DNA of 64,000 nt from Symbiodinium natans (GCA_905221605.1 CAJNDS010002564.1:1-64000); one strand, 5' to 3'; numbered from the stretch's first letter, positions 1 to 13,799 are shown. A program made the numbers and translations. The notes: generated by a model from the letters alone, not told the origin.

Positions 1-354
1 TTTTTTCGGGGCTACTTAGGTATATAGGGACTACGTAAGGCAAAAAAGGGGTTATACAGGGAAATAAGATTCAGGGTCCCCCCTTAAGGCCTGTGAGAGC
101 CCAAGCGAAACTGGCCCCTGAATCAGGGCTTAGGGTTTAGGGTTTAGGATTTAGGGTTCAGGGTTCAGGGTTTAGGGCTTATGGTTTGGGATCTTTGGGG
201 CTTGGGGCCTTTGGGGTTTAAGGTATGGGGCCTTTCGGGTTTAAGGTCTAGGGCTTCGGGTTTGGGGTTTCGGGCTCCAGGCTAAGCCTCAAAGCCATTG
301 CCCTCTCTTTCTTTCTCCTACGGTCCCATTTCCGTTACACGTACGAGGCCTTAA

Positions 355-760
355 ATTCGCCTCGGCTTCCTGCCGAGAAGCGTCTGGAACAAGCAGACCC
401 ACCCCCCCCCGCCCTGTGGGACCCCCCCCCCAATCGCTTGGAGGTGCTGCAAACCCCCTCCTTCCTTGCTCCCCCCCCCTCACCTCACCCCTCCCCCCTC
501 CCCCCTCCCCCCTCCCCTCCCTCCCCCCGCCCCCCCTCCCCCTCCCCCCTCCCACCTCCCCCCTCTCCCCCCTCCCCCCTCCCCTCCCCCCTCCCCCCCC
601 CTCCCCCCTCCCCCCTCCCCCCCCCCCCCCCCCCCCCCCCCTTTAACCCCGCTGCCCTTCCTCCCCTTTTTTTGCGAAACCCTCTTTCCTCCTTTCCTTT
701 CCTGGGGCCGGCCCGGCTGCCGATGGCGCGCGCAAGCGTTTACAATTCTCCATCCCAACC
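355..760 (+). repeat. Dispersed repeat copy 1 with expanded C-rich core
   Basis: The flanks match a second copy at 34,945-35,145. The left flank contains the hairpin CTCGGCTTCCTGCCGAG and then AAGCGTCTGGAACAAGCAGA; the right flank runs from CTTTAACC through GCGAAACCCTCTTTCCTCC to AAGCGTTTACAAT. Between them lies a C/CCT tract of about 230 nt, far longer than in copy 2. All open frames in the core are artefacts. Confidence 0.85.
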
Positions 761-1010
761 TATTCCACTGGACCCGAAGCCCAGAACCCAAAAATCCTGA
801 AATCCCCAACTTCGAAGCCTAAGGCCCTTGACCCCAAACCCTGACAAGCGCTGACGCCGGTGGGCTTGACCTGACAATGGCCTTCTGGGGGCCTCTGACA
901 ATGGTCGCGGTAGTCCGACAAAGCCCTGCATCCTGAAATTTCTGCCTGAAATTGCGACTTGAAATCGGCAGCGCTCGGGCCCGACACATAAACCACTCTC
1001 CGACATGTGC

Positions 1011-1232
1011 AGACCCTAAACCCCTAAACCCCTAAACCCCTAAACCCCTAAACCCCGAAACCCCGAAACCCCGAAACCCCTAAACCCCTAAACCCCTAAA
1101 CCCCTAAACCCCTAAACCCCTAAACCCCTAAACCTAAACCCCTAAACCCCTAAACCCCTAAACCCCTAAACCCCTAAACCCCTAAACCCCTAAACCCCTA
1201 AACCCCTAAACCCCTAAACCCCTAAACCCTAA
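1011..1232 (+). repeat. (CCCCTAAA)n array, 8-nt variant
   Basis: About 26 units, mostly CCCCTAAA with a few CCCCGAAA and one 7-nt unit. It is a variant of the telomere-type repeat. Confidence 0.9.
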
Positions 1233-2295
1233 CCCTCAACCCAAAACCCGAAATCCTCAACCCTAAGCCTCAATTCCTTAGCTGATGCGAATCGGCCCTG
1301 GGAACGCCGACTTCGCTATTGCGTTGGAAACGCGTCCAGGGACACCATACATCATGCACCCCAACTGTCATACGTACGTACGTACGTACGTACATACATA
1401 CATACATACATACTGACATACATGACATAGTTACACGATATGTATAACCTGCGATTCAGGCTTAGATTAATAGAGCCCCTGCGCAGAGTTCTGGGGAGCC
1501 TGGGCCCGTGCGTCCTCGAACTCCAGGGTGGGAATGAGGCGAAGCTGCAGAGCGCTTAGGATTTAAGGGTTAAGGGTTAAGGGTTAAGGGTTTAGGGTTT
1601 AGGGTTTAGGGTTTAGGGTTTAAAGTAGGGTTTAGGGTTTAAAGTTTAGGGTTTAGGGTTTAGGGCGAGCTTCGTTGGGAATCCACCGGTGGACAAGGTG
1701 CCACCATACGTTTAGGGCTCGGGGTCCAGGGATTCATATAGGGGTTTAAGTAGCTGGGTGGAAGGCTTTCGGGCTTGGGCTGGGTGAGGAAGGAGGCAAG
1801 CATTGCTCGCAACGTGAACTCAACCTGCTGTTACAGTTCCAGGTGGCACAGCTGAAGCTGGAAGTGGTCACTTCTCTAAATTATGGTCCATTTTTGGGGT
1901 ACCCTACAGAAGAGGGGCCACCAAGAAAGAAAGGACTCCAAAAAGGGGCCATAGTTTTAGAGAGTTACCCATGCGTCACTGGGAGCCCCGACATGGCGCG
2001 AAGTTGATCCCTCCATGGTGCAGCCCGAGACCCGAAACTCAAGGGCCCGGTGGCAAGTTAGAAAGCGGAGACTCGGCCCAGCAAATCCGAAACCCCTATA
2101 GATAAGAAGAATGCTAAAGCCATTCTAGTACTAATGCTAAGTAATCTGTAAGTATACTTTTTTCATACAACATACGTATATGTAATATAGAACAACAAGC
2201 CCTAAACCACAAGCCACTGCCTTGGCCCCAATCTGGAAGGTCGCACGTGGTGGGCGTCCCCCCTGCCGGAGAATGCAACATGGAGAGAAACGGAG

Positions 2296-2433
2296 TAGGG
2301 CTTAGGCTTAGGGCTTAGGGCTTAGGGCTTAGGGCTTAGGGCTTAGGGCTTAGGGCTCAGGGCTCAGGGCTCAGGGCTCAGGGCTTAGGGCTTAGGGCTT
2401 AGGGCTTAGGGCTTAGGGCTTAGGGCTTAGGGT
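2296..2433 (+). repeat. (TTAGGGC)n and (TCAGGGC)n array
   Basis: About 19 units of a diverged telomere-type 7-mer, with an internal block of TCAGGGC. Confidence 0.9.
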
Positions 2434-3434
2434 TTTCGGTCTTTCTCGAGGGAGTCCTTGTTTCTTTGCTTAGCCTGGTGAACTCTTACGGCTTCTGCTG
2501 CGATGATTCCGACGATTGCTGCAGCACCGGTTTATCGCTGTATGCCTGTTACGGTATTGATGTTGCTATGGCTTTCGGAGCTGGGAATATCTGGCCTTGT
2601 TCAGGCGATCAGGCTGTCTGGAAGCGTGGCAGCTATCAAGCCGCAGGAGATCACTCTTCTCTTAGACAGGCATGCGGCATGTCTGGTTTCGCATGACAGT
2701 CGGCCGCATAGACCTCAACAGTACTAGTACCAGCATCCGCCCGAAAGAGCGCGTGCTTGTGCAACAGGGGCGACAGCTCCACTCAAGCTCTTGCCTCAGC
2801 TGAGCCTCACACCATGCCCGACATTGTCTGAACACTGAAAAAACCACCCTAAACCCTAAACCCTAAACCCTAAACCCTAAACCCTAAACCTCAAGTGACA
2901 AGGCCCTCATGCCCAGACCCAGAACTCTTGGTTGCACCTGGCTGGTCGGGAAGATCTCCTTCCTTGGCTCATTCTCACTTGAGTCTTGGCATCATGGGTC
3001 GAAAGAGTCTAAAGCCGGAAGTTCTGGCGACGAGCGGGAGCATGCTTAGGGTTTAGGGTTTAGGCCGTAGGGTTTTGGGTTTAGGGTTTGGGGTTTGGGG
3101 TTTGGGGTAGAGGGTTTGAGGCTGCGCCGTCTCTGGAAACGAACCCGACTGAGAAGCCAAAGCCCGCAAACCCTTCAACAGATGCAGCTCTCAAGGGAAG
3201 CTAAATCGCTTTTCAGGCGCTTTCTGGGGAAGGGCGGCGCTGCTATGCGTCGGGTGCCAAAGCGTGGAGTTCTGGCATCGAGGCACATTGCCATCGATTG
3301 AGATAGCTCCCTGAAACCCTGAACCGTAAACCCAACATCCCTGCGCAGTGCTAGGATTCGCAAGCATCTTTGGCCATTTGCGGAGAGCAACTTAGACTTA
3401 CTGCCTCACTCATGCCTCACTCATGCCTGCCCGC

Positions 3435-4986
3435 CTATCCTTCTGTACACAGGATGAAGCGAACAGGCGCATCCTGAGTGGCCTTGCAGCTCAGTTTTTC
3501 GCAGAGATCACACAGAGCATGACTACTTGGGAGATCCAGGATCACGATCAAGACTCCTCGCATCTTCGGGTCCTTGGGCTTCTTCATCCAAGCTCCGAGC
3601 TGCTGCTCTAAGCTCCCCTCCTCTGGAGGAGACGTGTGGTCACCTTCAACCAGCGCTTGCCCAGTGAAGCGGAGAACTATCAGGTGCCACCGCAGCAACT
3701 TGGCGCCATGAATGCCAGAAGAGGTTGGGCCAAGCGGCCCTCCACTTCAGGAACAAGGCCGCAGGACAGGCGCAGCTGTGCATGTGCCATCCGGACGAGG
3801 TCCTCCTGGCTTGGCGGCGGGCTCAGCAACTCCTCGTTCTGAACATGGACACGGAACGCTTCTTGCATCACCTCATTTGACATTCCCTTCCTCTCTTCTT
3901 CCCATTCCTGCGAGGCTGAACTCAGAACCAGGTGCCGGAGCGCAGCGGCACCAGACCTTGCGTGCTTGTCATTTAGATGGAGTGAGTACTGCAACTCTTT
4001 GCTGAAATTCGCAGGGAACTGTAGACGGGTTGGGTCGATCGAAAAGCCAGTGCAATCGATGACTGCCCCGCGCTCGCTTCTGCACATCAGAACGAGCGGC
4101 GCAGGAAGGCGTGATACCCGCTCAGTGGCGGAGACCTGTGCCACCTCAAGCCAGTGTTGGCACATTTCATGTTTCAAAGTCTTCAGGCCAGGGTCAAAGT
4201 TTTGCATCAAGGCTAAGTTGAACATGTTCCACTCTTCAGCTGGTGACACTAGGTGTGAATAGACCTTCATGAACTTGATGGAGGCCACACCGTCCGACAT
4301 CCCCCAACTCTCGAGCACGCGCATCGACTGGAGATTGTCTACCTCCGGTGCCGTCTTGGCAGTCCAGGATCTGTTGAACTGCGCGGACTTGGGATTGGAC
4401 GCTGCGTCTGCCATGGCCGCCAGATGCTTTCGGCACAGCTCAAAGCCATTGGCGCGCACGACGATCACAATTCCTAAGCCACGGCATAGCTTTGGTAGAC
4501 TCGTTACTGTGCAAAAGGAGGGTTTTCATGTAAGAGAACCTATCGGTAAAGAGCACTTAGCCCTACATGCAAAAAGAGAATTCAAGGCCCACTCTCTCTG
4601 GGGTCCTAGGTTCGCCAATGGGCACGTGCAAGCTCAGAACTCTTGCTCTTGACCTTCTCGCCAGAGTCGTCGAACATGTCGAAGCAGAACCTGCCAACGC
4701 CCAGATCGGCCTTCAAGGCATTTTCTACCTGTTCCAGGCTGGCGTCCGCTGGCAAACCGTCTACGTGGCACAAAGCTTCCCCTGCCAGACTGTAGCAGTC
4801 GACCTTGATGCCTGAAGTGTCACTGCAAACCAGGGCCGCCAGGGAACTGCCGGCCACAATCTGCATCACACCTGCACAAGCGCAGAAGATGTCCAAGATA
4901 TGCTCGAGCCTCAACGCCAGCATCGGTGAGCTGTTGCGAAGGCAACGGGTCTCGCCCCAAGTGCTTGCGCACCCTGTAGACCCCAA
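3435..4986 (-). CDS. Unrecognised minus-strand gene, about three longer exons
   Basis: Three stretches read like protein on the minus strand: about 4,986-4,608 (contains HVDGLPADASLEQVENALKA), about 4,477-3,690 (contains RANGFELCRKHLAAMADAA and HLVSPAEEWNMFNLALM) and about 3,690-3,435 (contains LGAWMKKPKDPKMRGVL). A CTTAG acceptor precedes the middle stretch, which is open for about 260 codons with ordinary composition. I do not recognise a family or catalytic motif. These exons are much longer than in the two identified genes, so an intron-poor gene or part of an old retroelement are alternatives. Confidence 0.45.
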
Positions 4987-5653
4987 ACGCTAGTCGTTTG
5001 TTCCACCCTAACTCCTAAACCCGAAAACCGAACCCTGAACCCTGGACCTTGATCCTTCCCAAACTCTCCTTCACAGACAAGCTCGCTGCGATCATGCAAA
5101 GCACTACACTGGCGGTGCACAGCGAAGCAAGGTGGACTCTGGAAAAGTTGGGTACAAGCTGTGGAGATGCTACTTTTCAACGTTATTGCAGCTGATTGGG
5201 CATCGCATTGGCGAGTTTTCAGAACTGGCCGCTAGCCACCTCCTGTGCCTGATAGCCCAGAGACCTGGAGCCTGGAGCAACACGGCAACGTTAAACAACA
5301 TCTTGTTTCATCCCAGGTTCAAGTAGCGGAAGGTCTTGATCTTCACCGCGTCCTGCCAACAGAAGCAGGCACGAATGAGGCATCATCAACAACCCCTTGT
5401 GCTCGCGAAATGCTGAAGGCAGATCCCGTACATGCCCTAGGCCCGAATCTCTGAGAGCTGGTGCATGCAAATCCGAAAAAAAGGTTTAGGGTTAGGGTTT
5501 ATGGTTAAGGGTTTTGGGTTTGGGGGTTTAGGGGTTTAGGGTTTAGGGGAGCACAGATACTCGAGCACATCCGGGGTCCGAACTCTGCAATTGAACACCC
5601 CAACACGGACTTTCTTTTGAATTCTTTCCTCGCGATAAGGAGCCCCGTAAGCC

Positions 5654-5745
5654 CTTAGCCCTAAACCCGAAACCCGAAGCCCAAAACCCTAAACCCTAAA
5701 CCCTAAACCCTAAACCCTAAACCCTAAACCCTAAACCCTAAACCC
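5654..5745 (+). repeat. CCCTAAA array
   Basis: Telomere-type units, degenerate at the left end and perfect at the right. Confidence 0.9.
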
Positions 5746-7146
5746 TAGAAGGGATCCGAACTTTGGAGCCCCCAAACCCTAAGCAACCCCCTTTGCGAGT
5801 ACGTGAAGGCGGGCCTTGTCGACGCCAACGAAGACGTAGCCTCCAAGGATACGTTAAGATTAGGGTTTACGATGGGTTTAGGCAGGGCTTGGGCAAAGGT
5901 TAGGGCTCTTGTTTCAGGGCGTTCTCTCATCACTTTTGCATAGTTGCCAGGCCGTTCTGATTCAACTTGTGACAGCTATCGGAGACCGAACGAGGCGTCA
6001 AAAATGCAAGCAAGGTGCCTCAATTTGATACGATGAAAGTCCTAGACCGAAGACTCCGTGTCGAAAAAAAAACTCGGACCAAAAGAATGGCAGCGATAAG
6101 TAAAGATGCAGGGCAACCGTTTTTATGGACAGACAACATATGTACATATGTGCATAGGTGTGTATAGATATAATTCCCGAAACCCCAAACCCTAAACCCT
6201 AAACCCTAAATCCTGAACCCTATACCCTAAACCCTAAACCCTAAGCCTATATTGTGTCATGTTTTGGCCCAGACGCAACACCCAAAGGCTTGGCATCCCA
6301 GCTCGAAGGATCAGGAAGTTGCCAGTCATCCTCCTTGTTGCTCTGGAGCCTGCAGGCTCTCACTTTCAGCCATTCAGGTGGATGGTTTCGGGTTTAGGGT
6401 GTAGGGTCTAGGGTTTCGGGTTTAGGGTTTAGGGGGGCATGGCCCTGGAGGTCCTACCAAGGACTTGCCTCTTGAGAATCTTCCTGTTCTTTCGCTGGCA
6501 CTTCCGAGGGTGGAACCTGGCAAAGGACCACAACATTGGCTGAGCTACCAACAAATATGTTATATGCACAAATGTATTTTGTAGCGTTTTTTCAGTTGGA
6601 ATGTATATGTATATATATATGTATGTATATATATATATGCACACACACACACACATAGAGTGAGAGAGATGCTAATAATGCTAATGATGCTGATAAAAGA
6701 AAGAATACTCGCACAGAAGTGCACCGGCCTCGATCCGAAGCAGCAAGTCAGCTACACACGCTGTCCAAAATTCCTCGTCTCTCCAAACCGCTCAGAGGTT
6801 TATCCACACCCCTTTGCATGCACCTTTGTATCGGGGCCGGATATATTTACTAATAGTATTCCCACCTATGGTTCCTGCATATTATACCAGAATACCCCCC
6901 AAAGCCCTATTCTGAGTATTCAGGCCCCAAATGGAATGGTCCCTTTATACTTGCACCGCAAAGATAGCGTGTTGCTACCGCGAATACCACAATGACCCCA
7001 CCCTAAACCCTAAACCCTAAACCCTAAACCCTAAACCCTAAACCCTTCTAACTATTCAGACCCCTTTATCGTACACGAATGGTGAATGCGCAGTTGGCCG
7101 GCAGCACATATGGCAGAAGCGGCAGTCGGCACCTGAGGTTGACTGG

Positions 7147-7474
7147 ATTTAGGGGTTTTGGTTTAGGGTTTAGGGCTTAGGGCTTAGGGTTTAGGGTTTA
7201 GGGTTTTGGGTTTGGGGTTTAGGGTTTAGGGTTTAGGGTTTAGGGTTTAGAGTTTAGGGTTTAGGGTTTAGGGTCTACGGTGGTTTTGTGGAGCACTTGG
7301 CAAGTACAACAAGCACCGAGCACCTGTTGAATCGTGCGATCGTTCGCTTGCCGTACAGCTTCTGCGTTGCAGCTCGGGTTTAGGGTTTAGGGTTTAGGGT
7401 TTAGGGTTAGGGTTTAGGGTTTAGGGTTTAGGGTTCAGGGTTTAGGGTTTAGGGTTTAGGGTTTAGGGTTTAGA
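7147..7474 (+). repeat. Two TTTAGGG arrays
   Basis: Arrays at about 7,158-7,272 and 7,376-7,474 separated by about 100 nt of unique sequence; mostly perfect units. Confidence 0.9.
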
Positions 7475-8970
7475 CGCGACAAGTTGGTACGAGCCGAAGC
7501 GAGCAATTCTACGTGACGTCAGAGCTTGACTTCCAAGCGCGACCCCATCTCGGCCCTTCTGGACAGCTAACGACTATGAATGCTAGAACAGTGACCCTCT
7601 AGGCCCTAAACCCTAAACCCTAAACCCTACACCCTACTTAAGCCATTCTTTGGCTCCCTCTTCCCTGAAGGCCATTACCGGCCAAGACTTTTCGGGTTTG
7701 ATTGCCGAATGTCGAAGCATCATTCAGGACTGGGGAAGCTGCCCATGCGGCAGCCCGATGAACTGAAAAAATGGAACTGGCACCTGGGTTTGAGGGCATA
7801 CCAGGCAGGCAAAGCCAAGGTCAGGTTTAGGGTTTGGGGCTTTAGTGTGCGGGTTAGATACTCTCCACCAGTGTCAGAAAAGGCAGGCATCAAGTCAGCT
7901 CGTCAGGGATCCACATTTACATGGCATGCTGTCGCCTGGCGGGACGGCGGGACTACACTGCTGCAAATCACAGATATAGAGTATAGACATCGAGCTGTGA
8001 GGGGACTCTTTGCTTTGGTAGTAGTCGCAGCCTCCCAAGCACCAGACCACATGTGCACAACTGTTCTCTCAGCCCCAGGCTCTGTGCACTTGTCCGGATG
8101 TGCAGTGCTGCCAATGCTGATCGCGCTTGCCGCTTCCCTCGGCGGCAGCTGAAAGTGCGGTCGTGGGGTTTAGGGTTTGGGGTTTAGGGTTTAGGATTTA
8201 GGGTTTAGGGTTTAGAGGTTCAGTCTCACACGAGCGCGACGATGCAAAATGCCAAGCACGCAAGCTCAGCTTGTTCTGCGATCGGTCGCTTCTGGCTGCT
8301 TCTTAAGCCACTCTGCTTCGGCACGCCCTAACCCGGACACATCATAACCCAAATCCACTACAACATCACCTCAGGACCCCGCCTCTCGGCTTCATCGTCC
8401 TCGTTGTCCCGGAAGCCTGGCCAAGGCTTCCGCACTCGGCTTCGGAAGCTCTGCAAGAGGGACCGCTGGGAAGAGAGGGGTTCTCTCCCCCTAAGCCCCT
8501 CCACAAGCCCCTCTCCACAAGCCCCCTCCCCACACCCCCCCACCCTGCCCCCCCCTGTGAACAGCCAGGGTAGAAAGGGATCGCTCCTGAGTCAGCACCT
8601 TGACCAGAGTGGGGAAGCTGCTCGCTGTCCTGGCGACAGAACCTAGCTATAAGTCGGCGTACCTCCTCAAATATCGTCAGCGAACTGGCGAAGTTTGCAG
8701 AACTTAACAACAGCTGAACAGGCACTGAACCATTCATTGCGGCAGCAGCTGTCATCTCTTTCAAAGAGGAACATGACACGGTTGAGAGAATGACCGCGGT
8801 GAGCAACTCCAGTAACCCTAAACCCTAAACCCGATACCCTAAACCCTAAACCTTGCAGGTCCATGTCTCCAAGCTCACCAGCTGCAGCACACGCGAGCAA
8901 TGAACCTATTCACCCACGCGGTCCTCCATCTGTAGCCTGCTCTGCTTAAGGCTCGGGGCGAAGCTGCATA

Positions 8971-9181
8971 GGTTTAGGGTTTAGGGTTTAGGGTTTAGGG
9001 TTTAGGGTTTAGGGTTTAGGGTTTAGGGTTTAGGGTTTAGGGTTTAGGGTTTAGGGTTTAGGGTTTAGGGTTTAGGGTTTAGGGTTTAGGGTTTAGGGTT
9101 TAGGCTAGGGTTTAGGGTTTAGGGTTTAGGGTTTAGGGTTTAGGGTTTAGGGTTTAGGGTTTAGGGTTTAGGGTTTAGGGT
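8971..9181 (+). repeat. Long TTTAGGG array
   Basis: About 30 units with one short unit, among the longest and most uniform arrays in the window. Confidence 0.95.
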
Positions 9182-9257
9182 CCGCCGACCCTGGCGGCGT
9201 GTTGGATGGGAAAAGGAGGTGAAAACCTCCCTCTTTCCCTCCTTACCCCTCAAAACG

Positions 9258-9258
<1 letters not shown>

Positions 9259-9314
<56 letters not shown>

Positions 9315-9380
9315 AACCGGGCAGCTTTGAAACCCCCCCCCCCTACCCTTTCCCCCGCCCCCCCCACCCCCCCCCCACCG
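9259..9380. repeat. Poly-G run of about 54 followed by C-rich runs
   Basis: An almost uninterrupted G run, then C-rich runs. Open frames across it are artefacts. Run length may be affected by sequencing error. Confidence 0.9.
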
Positions 9381-10529
9381 CTTCAGCTCCTGTTTGGGTC
9401 CTGGTGCTGCCCCCTACCCCCACCCCCCCAACGTTTCACAGAGGCTCAAGCAAATCAACTTTTGGCATCCTTTGAGCTGACGAGCGCGTTTAAACCTTTC
9501 AACTATGCTCCAGCGGGGTCGGCGGCTTGAGCCGGAGGCTCTTAAATTTAGGGTTTAGGGTTTAGGGTTTAGGGTGTAGGGTTCAGGGTTTAGGGTTTAG
9601 GGTCTCTGGGTTACCTCCACCCCTGGTTCAGGGATCTTGTTTCAGTCCGAGGGCAGGTCAGAATTGTGTTGAACATCAGTATCCCTTCTCCAGCAGCTGG
9701 CCTTCCAGTTCAAGGTTGCAAGGTGAAAAAGCCCCAACACTCCGTCTGGACTTCACCAGCTCCTGAAGAGAGCAAAATGAGTGAAACCAAGCCATAAGGT
9801 GGTCTGAACCGCCCAAAAATCGAAAATCCTTCACCCCGAAACCGTCAACTCTTGAACCCCTTGAAAACCCTTCAAACCCCTTGAAACCCCTTTAAACCCC
9901 TGTAAACCCCTCGAAACCCCTTGAAACTCCTTGAAACCCCTTGAAACCCCCTGAGGCGCCTTGAAGCCCTTGAAGCCCTTCAACCCCCACTGGGAGGCCG
10001 GCTGCCACTGCTCATTGACGCCGTAGCCGCTGTAGGGTGCAGCTGCAGGGCTGACCTGGGTCAGTTGTTACGGGCTTTGGGGTATAGGGTTTTGGGTTTA
10101 GGGTTTAGGGTTTAGGGTTTAGGGTTTAGGGTTTAATTAGGGTTGGGGTTGAAGGAATTTGGGGTTTGAGGTTGCTTGGGGGCTAGGTAGGGATTGGATA
10201 TCTGGGGAGATTGGTCGAAAATGTACAGGGACATAGCATGGGTCGGAATTTCTTTTCGGACTTCGTTGCGTTTCTTGATCACTTCAGTGCATAGAGGGAT
10301 AGAATAAGCTGAAGATACCCCCCGGAAGCCATAACCCAACACTAAAGCAACTCTCTTCTCAGCGTAAGGGAGGAACAACTCAGGACAAAAGCGCCGGTCG
10401 TTGCGCTGAAGCACGACATGGGGGGTTTACGCAAACATGAACCCCTATAATCGACCCCCCAGATAGTAGGATTCCCTCTGATTCCCTTATCATAAGACCC
10501 CAATCAGGTACCCCCAATTTGGAAACCCC

Positions 10530-10818
10530 CACAAGGCACCCTAAACCCTAAACCCCAAACCCTAAACCCTAAACCCTAAACCCTAAACCCTAAACCCTAA
10601 ACCCTAACCCTAAACCCTATACCCTAAACCGGAAGACCTCAGAGTCGCACCATGTTAGCAGCTCGGGTGGAGCTGGGCATGCCCATCGCCGGTGCCTGGA
10701 CCTGCCAAGCAGTTTCCGCAAACTGCCCCCACCCCTAAACCCTAAACCCTAAACCCTAAACCCCAAACCCTAAACCCCAAACCCTAAACCCCAAACCCTA
10801 AACCCTAAACCCCAAACC
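10530..10818 (+). repeat. Two CCCTAAA arrays
   Basis: Arrays at about 10,538-10,630 and 10,734-10,818, the second alternating CCCTAAA and CCCCAAA and ending in a C run of about 20. Confidence 0.9.
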
Positions 10819-11561
10819 CCCCCCCCCCCCCCCCCCCTTCCCTCAAAGGTTATAAAATATCTGTTTGACTAATTCACCAATCGACTGTACCACTGTGTGA
10901 CGGTATTATGACTATCTGACTTCGACACCACGACTTGTACTGCCGGCATGGAGGCCTCATGGTCGGGGCGAAGGTCGCGGCGAAGGTCGGGGCGGATGCC
11001 TTGCCTTTGCGGGGAGTTGGCCAGAGCAAGCCGAACTTCGCTATTGAGGATGGGTTGGCGCGTTTGAGCAAAGCCCTACAAATTTGCCCTCAAACCCCTA
11101 AACCTTCCAGACACTCTCGAGAGGGGCGCTCAACATCAGGGAGGGGATTTGTGGCGGGACCTCCGCTGCCTCTGACTGACTGGTCTGTTCTGCCTGGTGG
11201 CCTCCCTCTGCCCCCCCCCCCCGCAAGAACAAGCAAGAGACCTTTAGCACCCCCCAACAAAGAGACCTTTTCATTACCAGGGGCAATCCTAGGTGGTTTT
11301 AACATCCCCCGAAAATAAGCAGACTGACAAGGTGTGCATTCTTACAGAAGGGGATTACCTTACTCTGGAATGCTGTGGCTCGAACCTAGACGATCCTAAT
11401 CAAAGCCAAGCAGCATATTCGGAATTGGAGGCATCATCATGTTGTGTGGGATCTCCTGCTTGGGAGGATGGGTCGAGGATAGACTTCCAGCAGCCTCTTC
11501 TCTGTCTATGTTTGAACCGGGAGGAGGGGGAGGGGGGAGGGGGAGGGGGGAGTGGGAGGGG

Positions 11562-11596
<35 letters not shown>

Positions 11597-12907
11597 GGGG
11601 CTGGGTTCAGGGTTATACCCATTTTGAAGAACTAGGGTTGTCTGAGGTATGCATGCTACTTGGGTCAGGTTTGGTGTGCCACAAACTCCTTGCCTTCCCG
11701 TTCTGTCCTTGTGGAGCTGTTGTGGAGGCATGAATTGGGCGCCAAGCGATGGTGGACGCCTTGGTTTAGGGTCTGGGGTCTGACAGGTTGAAGCCTTTGC
11801 ACTCCAGAACCCTGGCACTTTCCTGCGCGCTGTCTACTCTGGTACAGAGTGCCGAGAGCATGAAAGCCACCTGGAAAAAGCGCGCAGCACCTCGTGCCTC
11901 CAGCACTGACATTGGGCTTGTCCTTGCACGCCTAGCTAGTGCAGATTCGCCCGAGATGCATTGGAGGCATCATCATGGAGTCAGCAGCAGTGGCTGGACG
12001 TTCCTGCACGCCCGTCAACATGGGATCAACTTGGACATGCACTTCTCCGGTGATACCCCAGGGCCCTTTGGCACAAGATGTCGTGGATCACGGGCGTGTA
12101 GAGCAAAACAATACGGGCCTGTGGCAGCATATGGGTTGCCATATGCGGCGTCGGCAAGAGTTGGCTGACTTCCATGGGCTTCCTGCAAACTTCGCGGAGC
12201 TCACAAATGGTCGACTAGGGGTGGGGGTTGGGTATCAAGGATTGCCTCACCTCGAAAGCTACGGCTGCTGGGCTTGTATACGGTCTGGGGGCTTCCAGCT
12301 CAGGTTTAGGGCTCTGCCACCCAAGCAGGCCTCAAGCGAAGGCGGTAGAATTCCGCCAGTTGCTGGAGCACCTCGTCGACTCGATGCTTAAACGCGCATG
12401 AGAGTTGAGAGTTCAAGCTTCGAGGTCGAGATGGTCCGGGGTTGGGGGTCCGGGTGAGGGGATGTAAGGGGCGTAGGTTTCAGGACTTCCACCATGGCTG
12501 AAAAAGGGCAAGTATACAGCTCTGGCTACGGGGGGGGGGGGGCCGTCTAGGAGGAGTCGCTTACAAGGGTCGCTGTGCCGATGTCCTTTGCACGCGCGCC
12601 GAGTTGTTCAAAATCAGGGCTGTAAGGTATAGGGTTTAGGCTTCGGCACCCTGATGTTTGGGGGTTTAGGGCTTAGGGCCTAAAGGGACCCTGATACGTT
12701 TAGAACAACCCCCAGGTGAGCATGGAGGTGCCCGAGGCCGTTGACCACACGGTGAACTCTCGTGTGGCCGCAAGGCACTCCATGCTTGGGCTGGCAGCTG
12801 AGAGCCACTCGGAACGTACTATTATTTCTGATTCTGTTGTTTCTAGCTACCATTCAAGCTAGCATGACTGGATGCTACTATGACTTGCTGATTGCTATCC
12901 ATGGTTC

Positions 12908-13132
12908 ATGAGATGGCTGTTTCCACTATTGCCACTAAGAGATGCCGAGCTTCAACACACCCACTGGCCCGCCACCCGCGCCCTCGTGCAGGCCATTTTA
13001 AGGCACAGAGGTGGCCGCACTTTTTGCCGAGGAAAAACTGCAACTTTGGTTTGGGAAGATCTGTTTCAGGCAGCCAACATGGTTTGGAGAAAGCGTTTGC
13101 TGAAGTACACGTGTCTGTCATTTTGTGGCTGA
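12908..13132 (+). CDS. Candidate exon, gene unknown
   Basis: A plus-strand frame reads ATRALVQAILRHRGGRTF and then LVWEDLFQAANMVWRKRLL before a stop at 13,132. Composition looks protein-like, but two other frames are open here too, so this is only a candidate. Confidence 0.2.
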   Translation: MRWLFPLLPLRDAELQHTHWPATRALVQAILRHRGGRTFCRGKTATLVWEDLFQAANMVWRKRLLKYTCLSFCG

Positions 13133-13799
13133 GCCGTTGACCATTCCAGGCACTACAGCGAAATCTGAGACGACCCTCGCCCCTCCTCCGCCCCTCGCAG
13201 CGCTTGCTTCAGGTTGACGGCTTAGTAGGCCTTGAACCTTGAAACCTAAACCCAAAGCCCTGAGGCCCCGGCCCATGTGTCTACATCCGCCGACAAAATT
13301 GCCACAGCGACCTCCCAGTCTGCTGCTGACTACGAGTACCAGGACTTGAAAGGCACCATCATTCAAAACAAGACCGACCGAGAAGTAGCCGCAGACACCA
13401 CGCGCTGCCAAAAGGGCTAAAGGCATGTCAGCAAAGACACTCCATGACATGCAGTGCAGATTGAGAGGTCCGGCCGCCTGCACAGCAAAAAAATACCCGA
13501 CGAGACCCCAGACCCTGAAGCGCGTGCAACGCTCCACAGCTGTTCCCAGCCTCTCGCAAGTGGGAGACCTCTGGCCAACAGAGTCATGCACCAAAAGCTT
13601 CATCGGCAGAAAGAAAACTGTCAGGCTGAGCGAGGCTATCTTTGGGGGGGGGGGGGGAGGGGGAGAGGCTATTCGATACTCCTCTTCCTAAGCGAAGGCA
13701 CAAGTCTTCTAGGAACAACTCACCAGGCTCATCCTGTGAGCTCCCTGGTCCGAGATTTCGCGGCTTACTGTTTCGCGCTTTAGGGTTCGGGGTTTGGGT

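Larger units (their letters stand above)
1..2450. other. No gene recognised; repeats and low-complexity DNA
   Basis: Holds degenerate telomere-type blocks (125-270, 1,556-1,665), the C-rich dispersed repeat, a TACG/TACA microsatellite (1,374-1,413) and unique DNA in which I recognise no exon. Confidence 0.6.

Noticed and set aside
289-822. Pro-rich and Gly-rich open frames on both strands
   Set aside because: Produced by the C-rich core of a dispersed repeat; no codon structure outside the repeat.
2440-2850. Exons on either strand near 2.5-2.8 kb
   Set aside because: Both strands give equally protein-like text (plus: LLWLSELGISGLVQAIRLS; minus: VELSPLLHKHALFRADAG), so neither can be supported.
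8971-9181. A true chromosome end at one of the long TTTAGGG arrays
   Set aside because: Arrays occur throughout in both orientations, are flanked by unique DNA, and several lie inside introns of expressed-type genes.
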